Assembly: GCF_030272615.1 (NCBI RefSeq) | Contig: NC_081415.1 | Coordinates: forward strand, 378,847,392 to 378,911,391 | Length of the DNA: 64,000 nucleotides | Reading direction: 5' to 3' | From: Cryptomeria japonica | Lineage: Eukaryota > Streptophyta > Pinopsida > Cupressales > Cupressaceae | Part shown: positions 22,781 through 35,120 of the stretch, in pieces | How positions within the stretch are numbered: position 1 is the first letter of the stretch | How the letters are laid out: each line of letters starts with the position of its first letter | The notes under the pieces: model-generated | Told to the model about the DNA's origin: nothing | Seen by the model: the letters and a program-made list of their open reading frames with translations, nothing else | Database searches by the model: none | Translations under genes and position numbers: made by a program

Positions 22781-24660
22781 TTGGGAGAGCCTATTGAATC
22801 AGTAATGAGACAATTGATACAAGCAAAATTTATTAAGCTACCAGATATCAAGGCAGAACCAGCGGTAAAACCGCATTGGTGGAATGACAATGCATACTGT
22901 GAGTATCATTGGTCCAAAGGACATAAAACTGCATCATGTTTTCAATTGAAACATATGATTCAAGATTTATTAGAGCAAGGAGTAATTGAGGTAGATCCAC
23001 CCCATCCGACCTCTAACACTGATCATACTATTTTCAAAACTCCTTTGCTTGATCATGACAAGGGTAAAGTGTCTTCTTCTAACTCTGCCCAAACGGCCAA
23101 TTATGCAAATACTGGTTATAACAATGTCATTAATTGTTTTCGTGTGTCAAATGAGTATGTTTCCACCCTGAAAATAAAGGAACAAGATCCTTCTTGCGCA
23201 ATCACCACTCGTCGATCCAAAATAGTCTTAAAAGGAGCTCCTGCAGCTCCTCCCAAACCAACTCCTGCAAGTCAGTATAATCTTTTGGATCATCTAGGAA
23301 AGACACCTGCACAAATATCAATCCTTGAGTTATTAAAAATGTCCCCCATGCATCCTGCAGTCCTGGATAAAGCTTTAATCGAGTCCACTATCTTGACAGA
23401 TATTGATGTTGACCAGTTTCAAGCCCGGATTGGACATCTAGCTGTTTCCCAAAATGTCGCATTTTCTGATAATGATATCGAAGCTGATAAGCTCCCTCAC
23501 AATGATCCTTTACACCTTGAAGTCTTTGTTCATAACTGCAAAATCCAATGAGTCTTGATAAATGGCAGAGCAGGTCTTAATATTTGTACTTTGAGAGTGG
23601 TTATTGGCCTTGGATATACAGAAAATGACATTGATGCTTCCAAAAGAATAACTATTAAAGCATATGATGATGGTGAGCACCCATCCAAAGGGATAATTAC
23701 ATTGCCTATCAGAGTCGGTCCAGTGACGGAAAACACTTTCCTGCAGGTCCTAGACCTTGATCTCCATTATAATATGATCCTTGGCCGTCCATGGATCCAT
23801 GCAATGAAAGCAGTTCCATCCACCTATCACCAATGTTTAAAATATCCTTACAATGGAACTGAGATAACAATTCCAGGAGATCCTAATCCATTTCAATTTT
23901 GTGCTACTCTAAAGGATACTCCTCAGCAGCAAGTCCCAGTTAATAGAGAGGCCAAATCACATAGCTATGTGGATCCTAATGAATTATTAGATGCTGTCAA
24001 AGGAAAATTGAAGATACAGGACCAGGGGTGTGGAGAATATTCAATGGGTCAAACATTCCTCATCGGGAATTTACCAATATCTCCAAAAACCTATGGCAAA
24101 CCACATTTATTGCAAAAGGAACCTAAGGTCATTATTCAATATCAGCCTCCCACTACATTTACAAGATGGGGAGAACTTGACAAAGAAACTGTAGATGATG
24201 ATGTCATAGATTGGCTTTATAAAGATCCAACTGAGACCCCACCTATCAGATTGCCAGTGGAACGATACAGCAAAGGATTTACTATGCTGCAAAAGAAAGG
24301 ATATGATGGTTGCAGTGGCTTAGGCCTGAACAATAATGGAAGGCTAGAACCTGTCATACCCAAGAGGCAACCTCAAACTTTAGGGTTAGGTTTTGTACCA
24401 TTGCGAATTGGATCTACATCTACCAAAGTGCCCACGTGTCGAAAAGGGCATGATTTTGACGATGAAATAACACCTGAGGATACCCGACCCGAAACTGATT
24501 CTAATGAATGGGAGTGGAGTTCTTTTTCTTCTAGCTCCTATGCCCTCGACAATATTTTCATTGACCCTGATAATTTGCCTCTGGAAGATAAACATGAAAT
24601 AACTCCTCTTCCTAAAACATGTCCTCATGCTTGGATAGTCATTTTGGGATCCAAGCTCTG
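22781..24660 (+). pseudogene. Element C nucleocapsid knuckle, protease-like domain and G-patch
   Basis: It continues the gag frame. About 22880-22980 is the CX2H...HX4C motif typical of Tat-type Gag (CEYHWSKGHKTASCFQLKH). A protease-like domain follows at about 23500-23800, but its active-site segment reads VLINGRAGLNICTLRV, so the catalytic Asp-x-Gly is Asn-Gly-Arg; the fold otherwise persists (LHYNMILGRPWIHAM). The stop at 23549 is just before it. Residues encoded near 24270-24350 (FTMLQKKGYDGCSGLGLNNN) look like a G-patch, as in other plant gypsy polyproteins. A one-base frameshift near 24635 moves the frame. Confidence 0.75.
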
Positions 24661-26412
24661 AATCCAATACAAGCAGTTCGGATAGTGACACCATAGATAT
24701 TCACATCTTTACCCTATCAACCTTCTCTCTCTTTAAAACCGATGATGACATGCCCCTCATTTATTCCTAGCTTATCCAACATGACCAACAAGAACCGCTC
24801 ACATTGGACTGTTTTCAAAATGACGAAGCAATTGTAGAATTCCTTGGACTACGGGAAGGCATACCACAAGGTGATCATAAGGCAGGATTTGCTATTGACC
24901 TGGATTCCACAGCATATTTTGGGGAGTCAACTCCCTCTTCCAGTTATCAAAATGAAAAGAGAAAAGAAACAGTAAAAAATCAAAAGAATAGATCTTTGAG
25001 TGAAAACCGTAAGGCACTCTCTGATCATACAAAAGTAAAAATAAAAGACGTACCTGTGGGTGAAAACCTCTCTAAGGTGCCCAAAGGTGGAAGAGTGGAC
25101 ATACCCCTCTCAAGTCAGGACAAATCAACATTGCTAGTGGAAATGACCAAGGAAATCAATTTGGGTACACCTGACAACCCTAAGGTCATTCATTTTGCAG
25201 CTTCTCTATCACAACAGGAAAAAATAGATTTTGTCAATTTCTTTCTTGAGAAGAAGATCATCTTCGCATGGTCCTATGCAGATATGCCTGGCCTCGATCC
25301 AGAATTAGTCCTTCATCATTTGCCATTAAAAGTGGATGCCAAGCCTATCAAATAGAAACTAAGGAAAATGCATCCCCGGGTGGCTCTTTTGGTCAAAGTG
25401 GAACTAAAAAAATTACTAGATGTGGGCTTTATCAGACCCATTGATTATGCAGACTGGATTTCAAATTTAGTACCAGTTAGCAAAGTAACTAAGGGCATCA
25501 AAATCTGCACAGATTTTACGGATCTCAATAAAGCATGCCCTAAAGATGATTTTCCATTGCCAAACATAGACATCATAGTGGACATGATGGTTGAATACGA
25601 GATGCTTTCATTGATGGATGGTTTCTCCGGCTACAATCAAATTCGCATTGCTCCTGAAGATCAGCATAAGACAACATTCACCTGTGCTTGGGGTACCTAC
25701 TGTTGGAATGTGATGCCCTTCGGTCTTAAAAATGTAGGCGCAACATATCAAAGAGAAATGACGACAATTTTTCATGATTTCATGCACTCTTTGATGGAGG
25801 ACTATGTTGATGACTTCTTATGCAAATCTGTCACCAGAGATAGTCATCTAGCCATCTTGGGCCCGATCTTTGACCGAATGGAGACATACAAGCTCAGACT
25901 CAATCCAAAGAAGTGTGTCTTTGGTGTCACAGCTGGCAAATTACTAGGGTACATTGTTTCTCACAGAGGCATTGAGGTCAACCCTGCCAAAGTCAAAGCA
26001 ATAATGGATATGCCTCCACCTTCAAACCTCCGGCAATTGAGAAGTCTGCAAGGAAAACTCCAGTCAATCCGCCGCTTCATAGCTCAGTTGGCCAACAAAT
26101 GTCATCCATTCTAGCATCTATTGCATAAAGGTGTTGCTTTCAAATGGACTGAGCAATGTCAATCAGCCTTTCAAGCTCTCAAAGACTATTTGTTGTCACC
26201 ACCTATTCTAATGCCTCCTATAGAAGGGAAGCCATTTTTATTGTATATTTCTGCAACTGAAATGGCATTAGGAGTTCTCTTAGCCCAACAAGATGAGAAC
26301 GGCAAAGAGTGAGCTATTTACTATATCAGCCGGATACTGGTAGGCTATGAGCTAAATTATTCAACTATTGAAAGGGCATGCTTAGCAGTGGTATTTGCAA
26401 CACAGAAGCTCT
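24661..26412 (+). pseudogene. pol: Element C reverse transcriptase and RNase H
   Basis: After the frameshift the frame reads SFWDPSSESNTSSSDSDT, then a linker and the RT lead-in (IIFAWSYADMPGLDPE). The RT blocks are WISNLVPVSKVTKGIKIC, DFTDLNKACPKDDFPLPN, LMDGFSGYNQI, MPFGLKNVGATYQR, the catalytic DYVDDFL, and LNPKKCVFGVTAGKLLGYIV. The gypsy RNase H follows at about 26120-26410 (FLLYISATEMALGVLLAQQ); the usual TDAS Asp is Ser in YISATE. Stops are at 24768, 25353, 26112, 26310 and 26412. Confidence 0.88.
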
Positions 26413-28430
26413 GACATTATATGTTAAGCCACCAAACATTGTTGGTTGCAAAAATTGATCCCTTAAAATATTTGCTTAGCCGAGCAGCTTTGACGGGTCA
26501 CCTAGCAAAGTGGGTCATGATTCTTAGTGAATTTGACATTGAATATATGGAGCGAAAGGCCATAAAAGGACAAGTCATAGCAGATCAACTTGTCGAGGAT
26601 CCTATTTCTGATGATCATCCCATGTTGACTGATTTTCCAGATGAATCAATCTTTGCTCTCACGTCCTCTAATGAATGGAAGTTATACTTTGATGGATCCC
26701 ATACCAAGTTCGGGTCCGGAGCAGGCATCTTGTTTGTCACCCCTCAAGGTGATGCTATTCCAAAGTCCTATAGAATAACTTTCCACTATACCAATAACAT
26801 TGCAGAGTATGAAGCACTGGTTACAGGACTCCGAGTAGCAGTCCACTGGAACATCAAGCATTTGCAAGTCTATGGAGATTCTCAATTAGTCATCCGACAA
26901 GTGAATGATGACTACGAAACAAAAGATGAGAAGCTTATTCCCTATAAGCATATGGTAGACTTCTTCAAGACCAAATTCACGGCTATCCATTTCAGTCAAG
27001 TTCCAAGAATGCAAAATAAGTCGGCAGATGCAATGGCTACGATTGCCTCCATGTTAAATATGCCAAGCAATATGGACAAATGTGAATTTTTAGTTGAACA
27101 ATTGCTAGTTCCTTCTTTTGACATTCCGACAGCAGATGTGATGTGCATTCTTGTTGGTCCCAACTCCCCATGGTATAATGACGTATATCAATATTTGAAA
27201 TCCCAAACCTTACCACCTAACCTTTCCGCTAACCAACATCGAGCCTTTATCCGACAGACAGCCAAATATGTCATCATCGCCAACACCCTTTACCGCTGTT
27301 CCTTTGACCATACCCTCCTCAGGTGTTTGGATTCTGACGAAGCACAAACAGCTTTACACGAGGTTCACGATGGTATATGTGGGGGCCATTTCAATGGTCT
27401 GAGCTTAGCCAAAAAGTTGATTCGTGCTAGGTATTATTGGCCCACTCTGGAAAAAGATGTTCATGATTTTGTTAAGAAGTGCTACAAATGCCAAATTCAT
27501 GGAAACTACATTCATGCACCAGCCCAAGAGCTGCATTCTGTTATCTCTCCATGGCCTTTTTCTCAATGGGGATTGGATCTTATTGGCAAGATTCACCCGA
27601 CATCTGCAAATGGACACAAGTTCATCATTACAGCCACAGAGTATTTTACAAAATGGATTGAGGCTATCCCTATGACTTATATCACTGGTGTCCAAATTTC
27701 AAAATTCTTGTTGAATTATATCATATGCTGGCATGGGGTTCCCCTTGCCATAGTCACAGATAATGGTCATCCTTTCGAGAATAAAGATGTTAAAGAGCTC
27801 TATGAGAAGTTTCATATCAAACACCGTTTCTCCAGTCCATACTATCCACAAGGGAATGGTCAAGCCGAAGCATCAAACAAAACCATTATCAAGATCCTAA
27901 AGAAGGTTGTCAATGACGCTAGTCGAGATTGGCATGTACAGTTGAATCCAACACTATGGGCCTATCGCACTTCTATCTGCACACCTACCGGTGCAACACC
28001 TTATTCTTCGGTGTATGGTGCGGAAGCCATTTTACCCTTGGAAGTGGAGATTCCTTCCTTGCAAGTTTCCTTGCAACATCTGATTGATGATGAGACACAC
28101 AGAGTCTCTCGGTTGAATCAGCTTGAGATGTTAGATGAGAAACGTCAGACAGCTCTGACACATTTGCAAGCATATCAAAACCGTCTCCATCGCTCTTATA
28201 ATAAGAAGGTCAAAGGGCGACACTTCGAAGTGGGAGATCTAGTTTTAAAGGCAAATCCCAAGAATGCACAGTCTACTGACATCATCAAAGGCAAGTTTGA
28301 ACCTAATTGGGTTGGGCCTTTCATAGTGATGGCAGCATATGGCTCAGGGGCATATCAGCTTGCTACCCCAGAAGGTGAACCTCTGTCTGATCCTATAAAC
28401 AACATGCATCTTTGCAAGTACTGGGCATAA
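26413..28430 (+). pseudogene. int: Element C aRNH and integrase
   Basis: This is an uninterrupted 669-codon stretch. The aRNH domain at about 26670-27050 has WKLYFDGSHTKFGSGAGILF, EYEALVTGLRVA, VYGDSQLVIRQV and NKSADAMATIASML, so all four acidic positions are present. The integrase has HEVHDGICGGHF ... FVKKCYKCQ, D in QWGLDLIGKI, D in IVTDNGHPFEN, E in NGQAEASNK, and a GPF module (NWVGPFIVM). The order RT, RNase H, aRNH, integrase is the canonical Tat/Ogre arrangement. The stop is TAA at 28428-28430. Confidence 0.92.
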
Positions 28431-30134
28431 TCTTCTATCAGTACTTCTTCAAATATGATCCTGAAAAAATACAAAAAAAATGGAAAAAGCAAAAAAAAAA
28501 CAAAAAAATGGAAAAAGAAAAAAAATACAAAAAAAAGTGAAAAAGCAAAAAAGTAAAGAAAAAAAAATGATTCGTCCTTTAGTGAAAACCTAGCAAACAG
28601 GTGCTTTGGGAAAGTACCTTGGTGAAAACCTGGCAAACAGGTGCCATGTGTAAAATGAGATCGTTGCTCCATCATCTATCATGACCTCTCTAAGCTATGC
28701 TTTCTCTCAGCCAGTTTCTCACGTCTATCTTTGTTTTGACCCAATGTTCTATTTCAGGCCTGTTATTGGTCAACATCATTGTCTTGCATATTCTAGATGC
28801 TTGTACATATGTTTTGGTCCTGGTATATGCATATCTTTCAGATGCGCATTGGGTGTGTTCCCCTTGTCATGATCGATCACTGGAACTTTTGCATTTAAAA
28901 ATGTCCTGAAAAAAGATCATAAAAAAATCAAATAATGTCCTGAAAAAATTATAAAATTCAAAAAATGTCCTGAAATAAATCCCTAAAAAAGTCATATAAA
29001 GTCCTGAAAAAATGAACACAAAAAAATTTCAAAACATTAAAATCCAAAAAACAAGCATTTTGCAATAAATGATCCCTTTTGTGCATAAGACAAATCACTG
29101 AGCATCCCTCCAATGACACGCAATCACACATTGTGCTTTAATGAAATCATGCGTTAACAGATGAAATCTTTCAATCAAACCAGACATTCAACCTGATCAC
29201 AATTGTCATATCAATCCATCAACCTCAAAATCAATTCATCCTTGACACACTATCATGGGTCTTATACAGGGTGTGGTATACTCAAAACCAGACTATGTCC
29301 TGTCTTAGACGGGGTACCACATTTTTCCCTGAAACCAGACAGCATGATCATCCTATCAGTGCTTTCAACTTTTGACAATGAAGATCAAGATATTTGTTTG
29401 ACTTGTTGGAATTTGTGCATCTTATCTTTTTATTGATTTATCTTCAATCATGTTCCTATGTTGCTCAATGATGTCACTGAGTGATTTAGAGTGACCGGGA
29501 TGGATCATGGTCCTTTTCTTTTTGGTTGTGATTGTTGTTTGTTTGTGATGCGTCTGTCTTTTGCCAAAAGGGTTTCATTTCAGCTCTGGCCTTCAATGCC
29601 ATGATGCTACGCATCCATTTTGCTACATAAAAATAAAGGTTCTCACCTACAAAGTGCATTACTGAAAGCAAGTTTTTCTTCATCTCTAACTGTCCTCTGT
29701 CTCATTTTCTTCTTACTAACATTTCTTCCGTCAGTTCGGATAGTCAGTTCAGTCTAGTGCTCCGATCTCCAAACATACATGCTGCATCCTGCATCCATTT
29801 GGTTAGTACATTTGCATTATATCAAACATTACATTGAGCATTATATCACGCATTTTATCCATTTCATATTATAAATGCATCAAAAACACATTAAAAAATA
29901 CATCCATACATGTTCCGCAATGGTAAATCAATAGTGCATAAGTCATCCATACATGGAAAATAACATTAGTCATAACACATTGCATCCCATCATTTTGATG
30001 CATATCATATCATATGTCACAATACTATCGGAGTACAAAATTGGACTGTCTATCCTAAGTATGGCCCGCAGGCTAACTACAAAATGTCAAACTACATAAT
30101 GTCCACTATTTGTCATATGGAGTATGTGCCTCTG
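28431..30134. other. Element C post-pol spacer with A-rich and short tandem repeats
   Basis: There is no gene here. It holds a poly-A-rich stretch with GAAAAAGC words (28465-28568), two copies of GTGAAAACCTRGCAAACAGG 40 bp apart (28582-28643), and four or five copies of GTCCTGAAAA (28899-29012). The rest is AT-rich with many TTGCAT and CATCAT words. GTGAAAACC-type repeats after pol are, from memory, common in Tat/Ogre-type elements. Confidence 0.6.
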
Positions 30135-31955
30135 TCATTGGGTGCTCCCTCTATCCTCCTCATCCTTGCAATGTCTTGCGGATGATGTCCCTCCTGGTCC
30201 TAGCTGTGGTGGTCTCATAGGTCCACTCACCCCCATGCTGCTCAATGACCTCTGAGAGCGTGCTCTGCTCTCTGTCCTTGATCTAGCCCGATAAGAAGGT
30301 GCTCTCTGCTCTGGTGGAACTGCACTCTCATATAGTGTACTCCAATGGCGTATCTCCTCTCCGGTCTCTACCAGCATCTGTGCCATCTCCCGTGCATTGG
30401 CATCCCGAATCGATCCAATATACTTAGTGACTCTCTGTTCCTCTCGTTGTGCCTGAGCAATCACTAAATCTCGAGCTGCTATGAGTCTGGTTATCTCCAC
30501 TCTGAACTGATCCTGCTGTCTCTCTGATGTCGCAATGTGATCCTGCTGACTCACTATGGTAGCCCTGCACATCTCCATCTCCTCTGTCCTAGCTATCTCC
30601 GACTCTATGGGTATATCCTGCCATGCCTCCTACTCATCATCCCCATCCTCATCTCCATCCTCGTCATCCCCATCCTCATCTCTATCATCATCATCCCCAT
30701 CCTCATCTCTATCCTCATCATCCCCCTCATTCTCATCCCCACCCTCCTCCTCCTCGTCCTCATCATCTCCCTCCTCCTCTCCTGTGAGTGGGAAGTCCTC
30801 CTGTTGCCTCGGTACTGGAATATCCGGATCTGTCAATGGCACTGGCTGTCATTGTGCAAACCATCTATCATACTCATCTGTCATCCCAGCGTCCTCCACA
30901 TCTGATCCCCACTCCCACGGTCTCTGCTGTAGCTATGAGAAGTCAGCATATGCTGTGTGTGGTTGAATCATGCTCCCCCACTGACTCATCTCTCTGTGAG
31001 ATCGGGCAAAGTGTGCAGTCCTCCTAGGTACATCCTGCCTCTCTCCAAACTGTCATCTAACTCTCTCTGGTAGGTACAACTCAATCACTCTCTGTCGATT
31101 CACTAGTCGCCCAATCAAGTACCTCTCCTGTCTGCAATACGGTAGCTCCTCACTATCATCTGACCATCCCAGGCAATCACGATATGGCCTCCATATGAAC
31201 TCTCTCAGTCTGTCTAGCTCATGTCGCCAATATAATATATATCCAAAAGGAACCTGTCTCAGTGTTCCCCCATAGCAGTACACATATGGTCGGTGTGGTA
31301 CTACCTGTCTATCTGTGATCGATAGACATATAGCTATATGCTCAAATGCCCATACCTATAGCAATGTGACTCCACAGCTCAAAGTCTGCACTCCCTGATA
31401 TGCTATCTGATGCAGGTGAAAATATAGCATAGCCAGTACACATGGTCCCCATGCATACACTGTCCCCTCTGTCGCCATCCGCTCTAGACCCCTTCCCCAT
31501 CCAATAGGGAATCCATGTCCTCGTCTGTCCCCTACTAGTACACATGCTATCACCATGGCTATCACCACATATCACCGATCATACTCCAATGCCATGGTCT
31601 CCCTGCCAATATCCCTCTCGACGATATCCAGATCATCTGCGTCACACTCAAATAATCTGCACAATGCATCTCTCCCTATCACTGGGTCGTACTCTATCAT
31701 CTCTCCCTGAATCAGAATGCGGAGGATATGCCATACATCCTCTAGTGTCACTTTCACCTCTCCGGTTGCCAGATGGAATGAGGAGGTCTCTGAATGCCAT
31801 CGCTCTGCCAATGCGGTAAGCAGTCCTGTGTTTGCCCTAATCTCGAGCATGAATGTGACATAGTATATCCCAAGTCCTGCTCCTGAGTCTATGTCGTAGC
31901 ATGAAGCAATCAGGTCGGTTCTCCCGTGTGATCAACGGATACTGTCGACTCTGCA
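30135..31955 (-). pseudogene. Antisense plant-mobile-domain (PMD) gene inside element C
   Basis: The minus-strand pieces from 31850 down to 30135 are all in one frame (about 570 codons with about six stops). The start may be an ATG near 31955 (MQSRQYPLITRENRP), joined by one frameshift. PMD hallmarks: TGLLTALAERWHSETSSFHL, GEVKVTLEDVWHILRI, TVYAWGPCVLAMLYFHLHQ, FIWRPYRDCL, VIELYLPERVR. The C-terminal third is acidic (Asp/Glu run at about 30640-30790) and then coiled-coil-like. PMD (aminotransferase-like, PF10536) is known in host MAIN/MAIL proteins and inside plant retrotransposons. This copy is oriented against gag-pol. Confidence 0.8.
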
Positions 31956-32760
31956 TCACAATTGGGGCATATTTTGTCAATTTTAGGGTTTTCTCCTACG
32001 GGTTGCATTTCCTCATTTTCATGTCTAATCAGGGTGTTTTTCATCTACTCTGACCTATCCTACCCTTATCCCCTTTTTCCGGATCATTTGCATGTCATTT
32101 TAACCAAAATTAGGGTTTGCATTGCACAATTGCGCCTGTGTTAGGTAACCTGCACCTATGTCAGGTAACCTGCGCTTGTGTCTCCCTACACAAGCACAGA
32201 AGACCCTACACAAGCACAGGATTCACCCTACACAAGCACAGGAGTCCTTTTCTGCATCCCCTGTGGGCCTCGCAATGTCCCGCAAGCAATCAAAATTCAT
32301 CAAATTGAAAACATGGGTTTTTGAGATACATACCACTACTCCTGCATCGTCCAATCATTTGTAAGTATGTACACGTTCTCTGAGGTGATCTACCATTGAT
32401 ATGTTTGCCATCTATCTGCAAGTGTCCTTGTCCAGAGCAACAAATTCTCCTCTTTGGCTAGTGCAAATGAGCTCTTTTCACCCTCTTGGTCTCACTTATA
32501 GATCTTTGTCAGTGCATAGATGGACGTGCACCCTCTCCATCTTATGTTGGTCGCGGTCTTGTGCACCTTAAATTGCTTGTCCTTCATGCATCCGATCTTC
32601 GCTTGTCAGTCCGTTCCATCCTATCATTTTTATCGATCAATTGGCCTCTTTTCTGCATGTTTTCGGCCAATTCCTCGAGGGGGCATGCATATGTCATTGT
32701 CATTCTTTGGGGCATTTTCATTATTGTTCTTTGAAACAACGCTTAGAATTGCATTGTCTC
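31956..32760. other. Region between antisense PMD gene and 3' LTR, with repeated CTGTGCTTGTGTAGGG
   Basis: There is no gene on the plus strand. On the minus strand, upstream of the PMD start, CTGTGCTTGTGTAGGG is repeated three times (about 32185-32250), next to a TGCGCTTGTGT...ACACAAGCACA inverted repeat. Related TGCGCCTGTGT words occur in the 5' leader of element C. The region could hold the antisense promoter or leader (inference). Confidence 0.5.
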
Positions 32761-32774
32761 AAAGAGGGGCAAAA
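32761..32774 (+). other. Polypurine tract of element C
   Basis: AAAGAGGGGCAAAA lies directly before the 3' LTR TG, as expected for plus-strand priming; one C interrupts it. Confidence 0.85.
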
Positions 32775-34351
32775 TGTAGACACCTAAAAATGGTCAACGC
32801 TTGCGGAGTCATACTTTAACATTTGCGCATTGCCTCATTTTAGGTTTTTGCGTCGCATTAACATTTCTCCTATGATTCGCACTTGGTCTTTATCATTTGT
32901 GAACATCGAGTCATTCCTCTACATTCTTCATTCATCTCACTCTCAAATTTGGTCTTGTCGACAACACTATCCAGTCATGATTTTGATCGATTTTATCCTG
33001 TCGCATCAATGTGCGTGCTAATTTGTCATCGTTTTGGACATCGTCAATCCTAATTAGGGTTTTATCCTCTTATCAATCTTGTCGTTTTGTCATCAATCCT
33101 TATCATTTTCAATCTTGTCATTTTGCAATCGATTTGTCATCGGTCGTTGTCATGTTCGATCTTGTCATTTTGCGATCGGTTTGTCATCGATCGTGGTCAT
33201 TTTCAATCTTGTCATCTTGCAATCTATTTTGTCATCAATCCTTGTCCTTTTGTCAAATTTATCATTTTGCGATCGATTTGTCATCGATCGTCGTCTTTCT
33301 CAACCATGTCAATTTGGATCAATTAGTCATTGTTCCTCGTCAATTGGCGTATTTATCAATCAAATCATTTATCACATTGGTCCTTTGTTAATCAGAATCA
33401 AATCGAATTAATTATCTTTCATCAAGACCTAATTGTCATTCTCGCATTGTTAATTCGTCTTCTAGGGTTTTGTGATTTAATCATTTAACCTTCTTTGTCA
33501 TTTCTCCCTTTAGGATTAATAATTTATTTATTTTATCCTAAGTCTTCTTGTCACAATTAAATGTTCATTTAATTGGCTAATTATTCCTCTTTGTGAATTA
33601 ATTAATAAATGAAAAATTATTAATTAATTTACCTAATTTCTAATTTCCATCAATTTCTTAATTTCTTAATTCCTCATTTCTAATTTTCTAATTTTCTAAA
33701 TTCTTAATTTCATTTCCTCCTATTTCTCTCCTAAATTCATGGGAATGACATAGAAATTTGTCATAAATTGTCATAAATCTTTGCATAGAAATTTGTCATA
33801 AATTGTCATAAATCTTTGCATAGAAATTTGTCATAAATTGTCATAAATCTTTGCATAGAAATTTGTCATAAATTTTCATAAATCCTTCCATAGAAATTTG
33901 TCATACACATGTCATAACTTTGCTATTCTTGATTTGAATTTCCATTCGAATCACTATCATGCTAATCTGATCTTTTTCTCCAATTTCTCTATAAATTGGA
34001 TGAATTTTCTTCAATCAATCCCCTAATTAGATTATCGAATTTCTAATCACTTTGTCAAATCACGCTTCGAGTACTCTTGCGCCAATATCTTATTTACTTG
34101 CTTTCATATCATGATCATGCACAAGTAGGTGAGATCCACAACAAAGTTATTTGGAGAAGAAAGAAGGACAATGGAGCCACATGAAGGAAGCATTTAGATC
34201 TACATCTGATTTGTATAATCTTTAGTTTTGAATGTTTCATTTTCATGTCTCTATTAAGTGTGTTAGGATTGATCATGGCAATTTGCTTTCGTGATTGAGC
34301 TAATGATTAATGTTTATATTGCTTTGATGATTTCCGATTTCCTACCTCACA
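32775..34351 (+). repeat. Element C 3' LTR (1,577 bp)
   Basis: It is a direct repeat of the 5' LTR, from TGTAGACACC to CCTACCTCACA, followed by TSD GAGGT. The tandem repeat is at 33749-33905 with five copies. About 16 transitions were counted against the 5' LTR in the first 380 bp. Confidence 0.93.
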
Positions 34352-34764
34352 GAGGTATTCATTTGCTATTCAAATTTATTTATTTAGCTATTAATACAAT
34401 TAAATATCTTAATTTGTAATTAGAGTAGTAATTAATGTAACCTTTCTTGTTAATATTTTAGAGCATGTAGTAGGTGGTGAGCAAGTGGAGCATGATCTGG
34501 GTACACAACCTCAAGAACATGATGTTCCCCACTTAGGTGAAGAGGACCGTGGTGTTCAGCATGTTGAGGTTGAGGCTACACAAAATGATGTGGCATTTCT
34601 TTGTTATTGCAAAGGACCCCCCTTCGCTTCAGTATCCTTGTCCTCAGTATAGGACTAGGCATACATTGAGATCATGAGTAGTTGGCGGAACATCTGCAGA
34701 GGGGGGAAATGATGAAGACATCGATGTTCCACTTAGTCTTTTCATAGCTTCAAAGAAAAAATAA
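34352..34764 (+). pseudogene. CACTA second gene, last exons (after element C)
   Basis: The exon interrupted by element C ends here at GAGGTATTC. After an intron (acceptor TATTTTAG near 34462) the last exon starts EHVVGGEQVEHDLGTQPQEH and, after a frameshift near 34610, ends YPCPQYRTRHTLRS, VVGGTSAEGGNDEDIDV, PLSLFIASKKK and a stop near 34764. The C-terminus is typical of a gene end. It belongs to the gene at 14045-16544. Confidence 0.6.
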
Positions 34765-35120
34765 AGAAAGAAATGATTGTAATCTAACTTATTTGATAAT
34801 GATTGATTTTTATGTGTTAGTGAATGTAATTATGTGCTAATTAATGGTTATGGATGATATGTGTTAATTAATATTGATGAATGTTGGGTGTTAATTAATT
34901 TTAATCAATGTTATGTGTTAATGAACTTTATGTGATATTAATGAATGAATGCTATATTTTATTAATGGTAGAAAGAATTAATGAATGAACGTTATAAGAT
35001 GTTAACGGGGAATTTAGAGTGATGTTGGGGGGGGGGGAGGGGCCAAATGAGCTTCCACCTTCACGTGGTTGGCCCTGTTAAGTAGAGAATATTAAACTAT
35101 TCTCAAAACCAAGCAAAGCT
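34765..35120. other. Probable CACTA 3' end region with AT-rich degenerate repeats and a G-run
   Basis: GTGTTAATTAAT / TTGATGAATG-type words recur about every 30 bp at 34815-34985. A run of 12 G lies near 35025-35038, followed by the inverted repeat GGGCCAA ... TTGGCCC. Subterminal short repeats are expected in CACTA elements, but I could not find the CACTA terminal motif, so the element boundary is unknown. Confidence 0.35.

Larger units (their letters stand above)
16545..34351 (+). mobile_element. Element C: about 17.8-kb Ty3/gypsy (Tat/Ogre-type) retrotransposon with antisense PMD gene
   Basis: The ends are TGTAGACACC...CCTCACA, with target duplication GAGGT at 16540-16544 and 34352-34356. 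In order: 5' LTR 16545-18146, leader to 20221, gag-pol 20222-28430, a repeat-rich spacer, an antisense PMD ORF (30135 to about 31955), polypurine tract AAAGAGGGGCAAAA (32761-32774) and 3' LTR 32775-34351. The LTRs differ by a few percent, nearly all transitions, plus one tandem-repeat unit. Gag-pol has about 14 stops and one frameshift. The element sits in an exon of the CACTA second gene. Confidence 0.93.

Noticed and set aside
30537-30966. Plus-strand Ser/Leu-rich ORFs
   Set aside because: They are shadows of the acidic tract in the minus-strand PMD gene.
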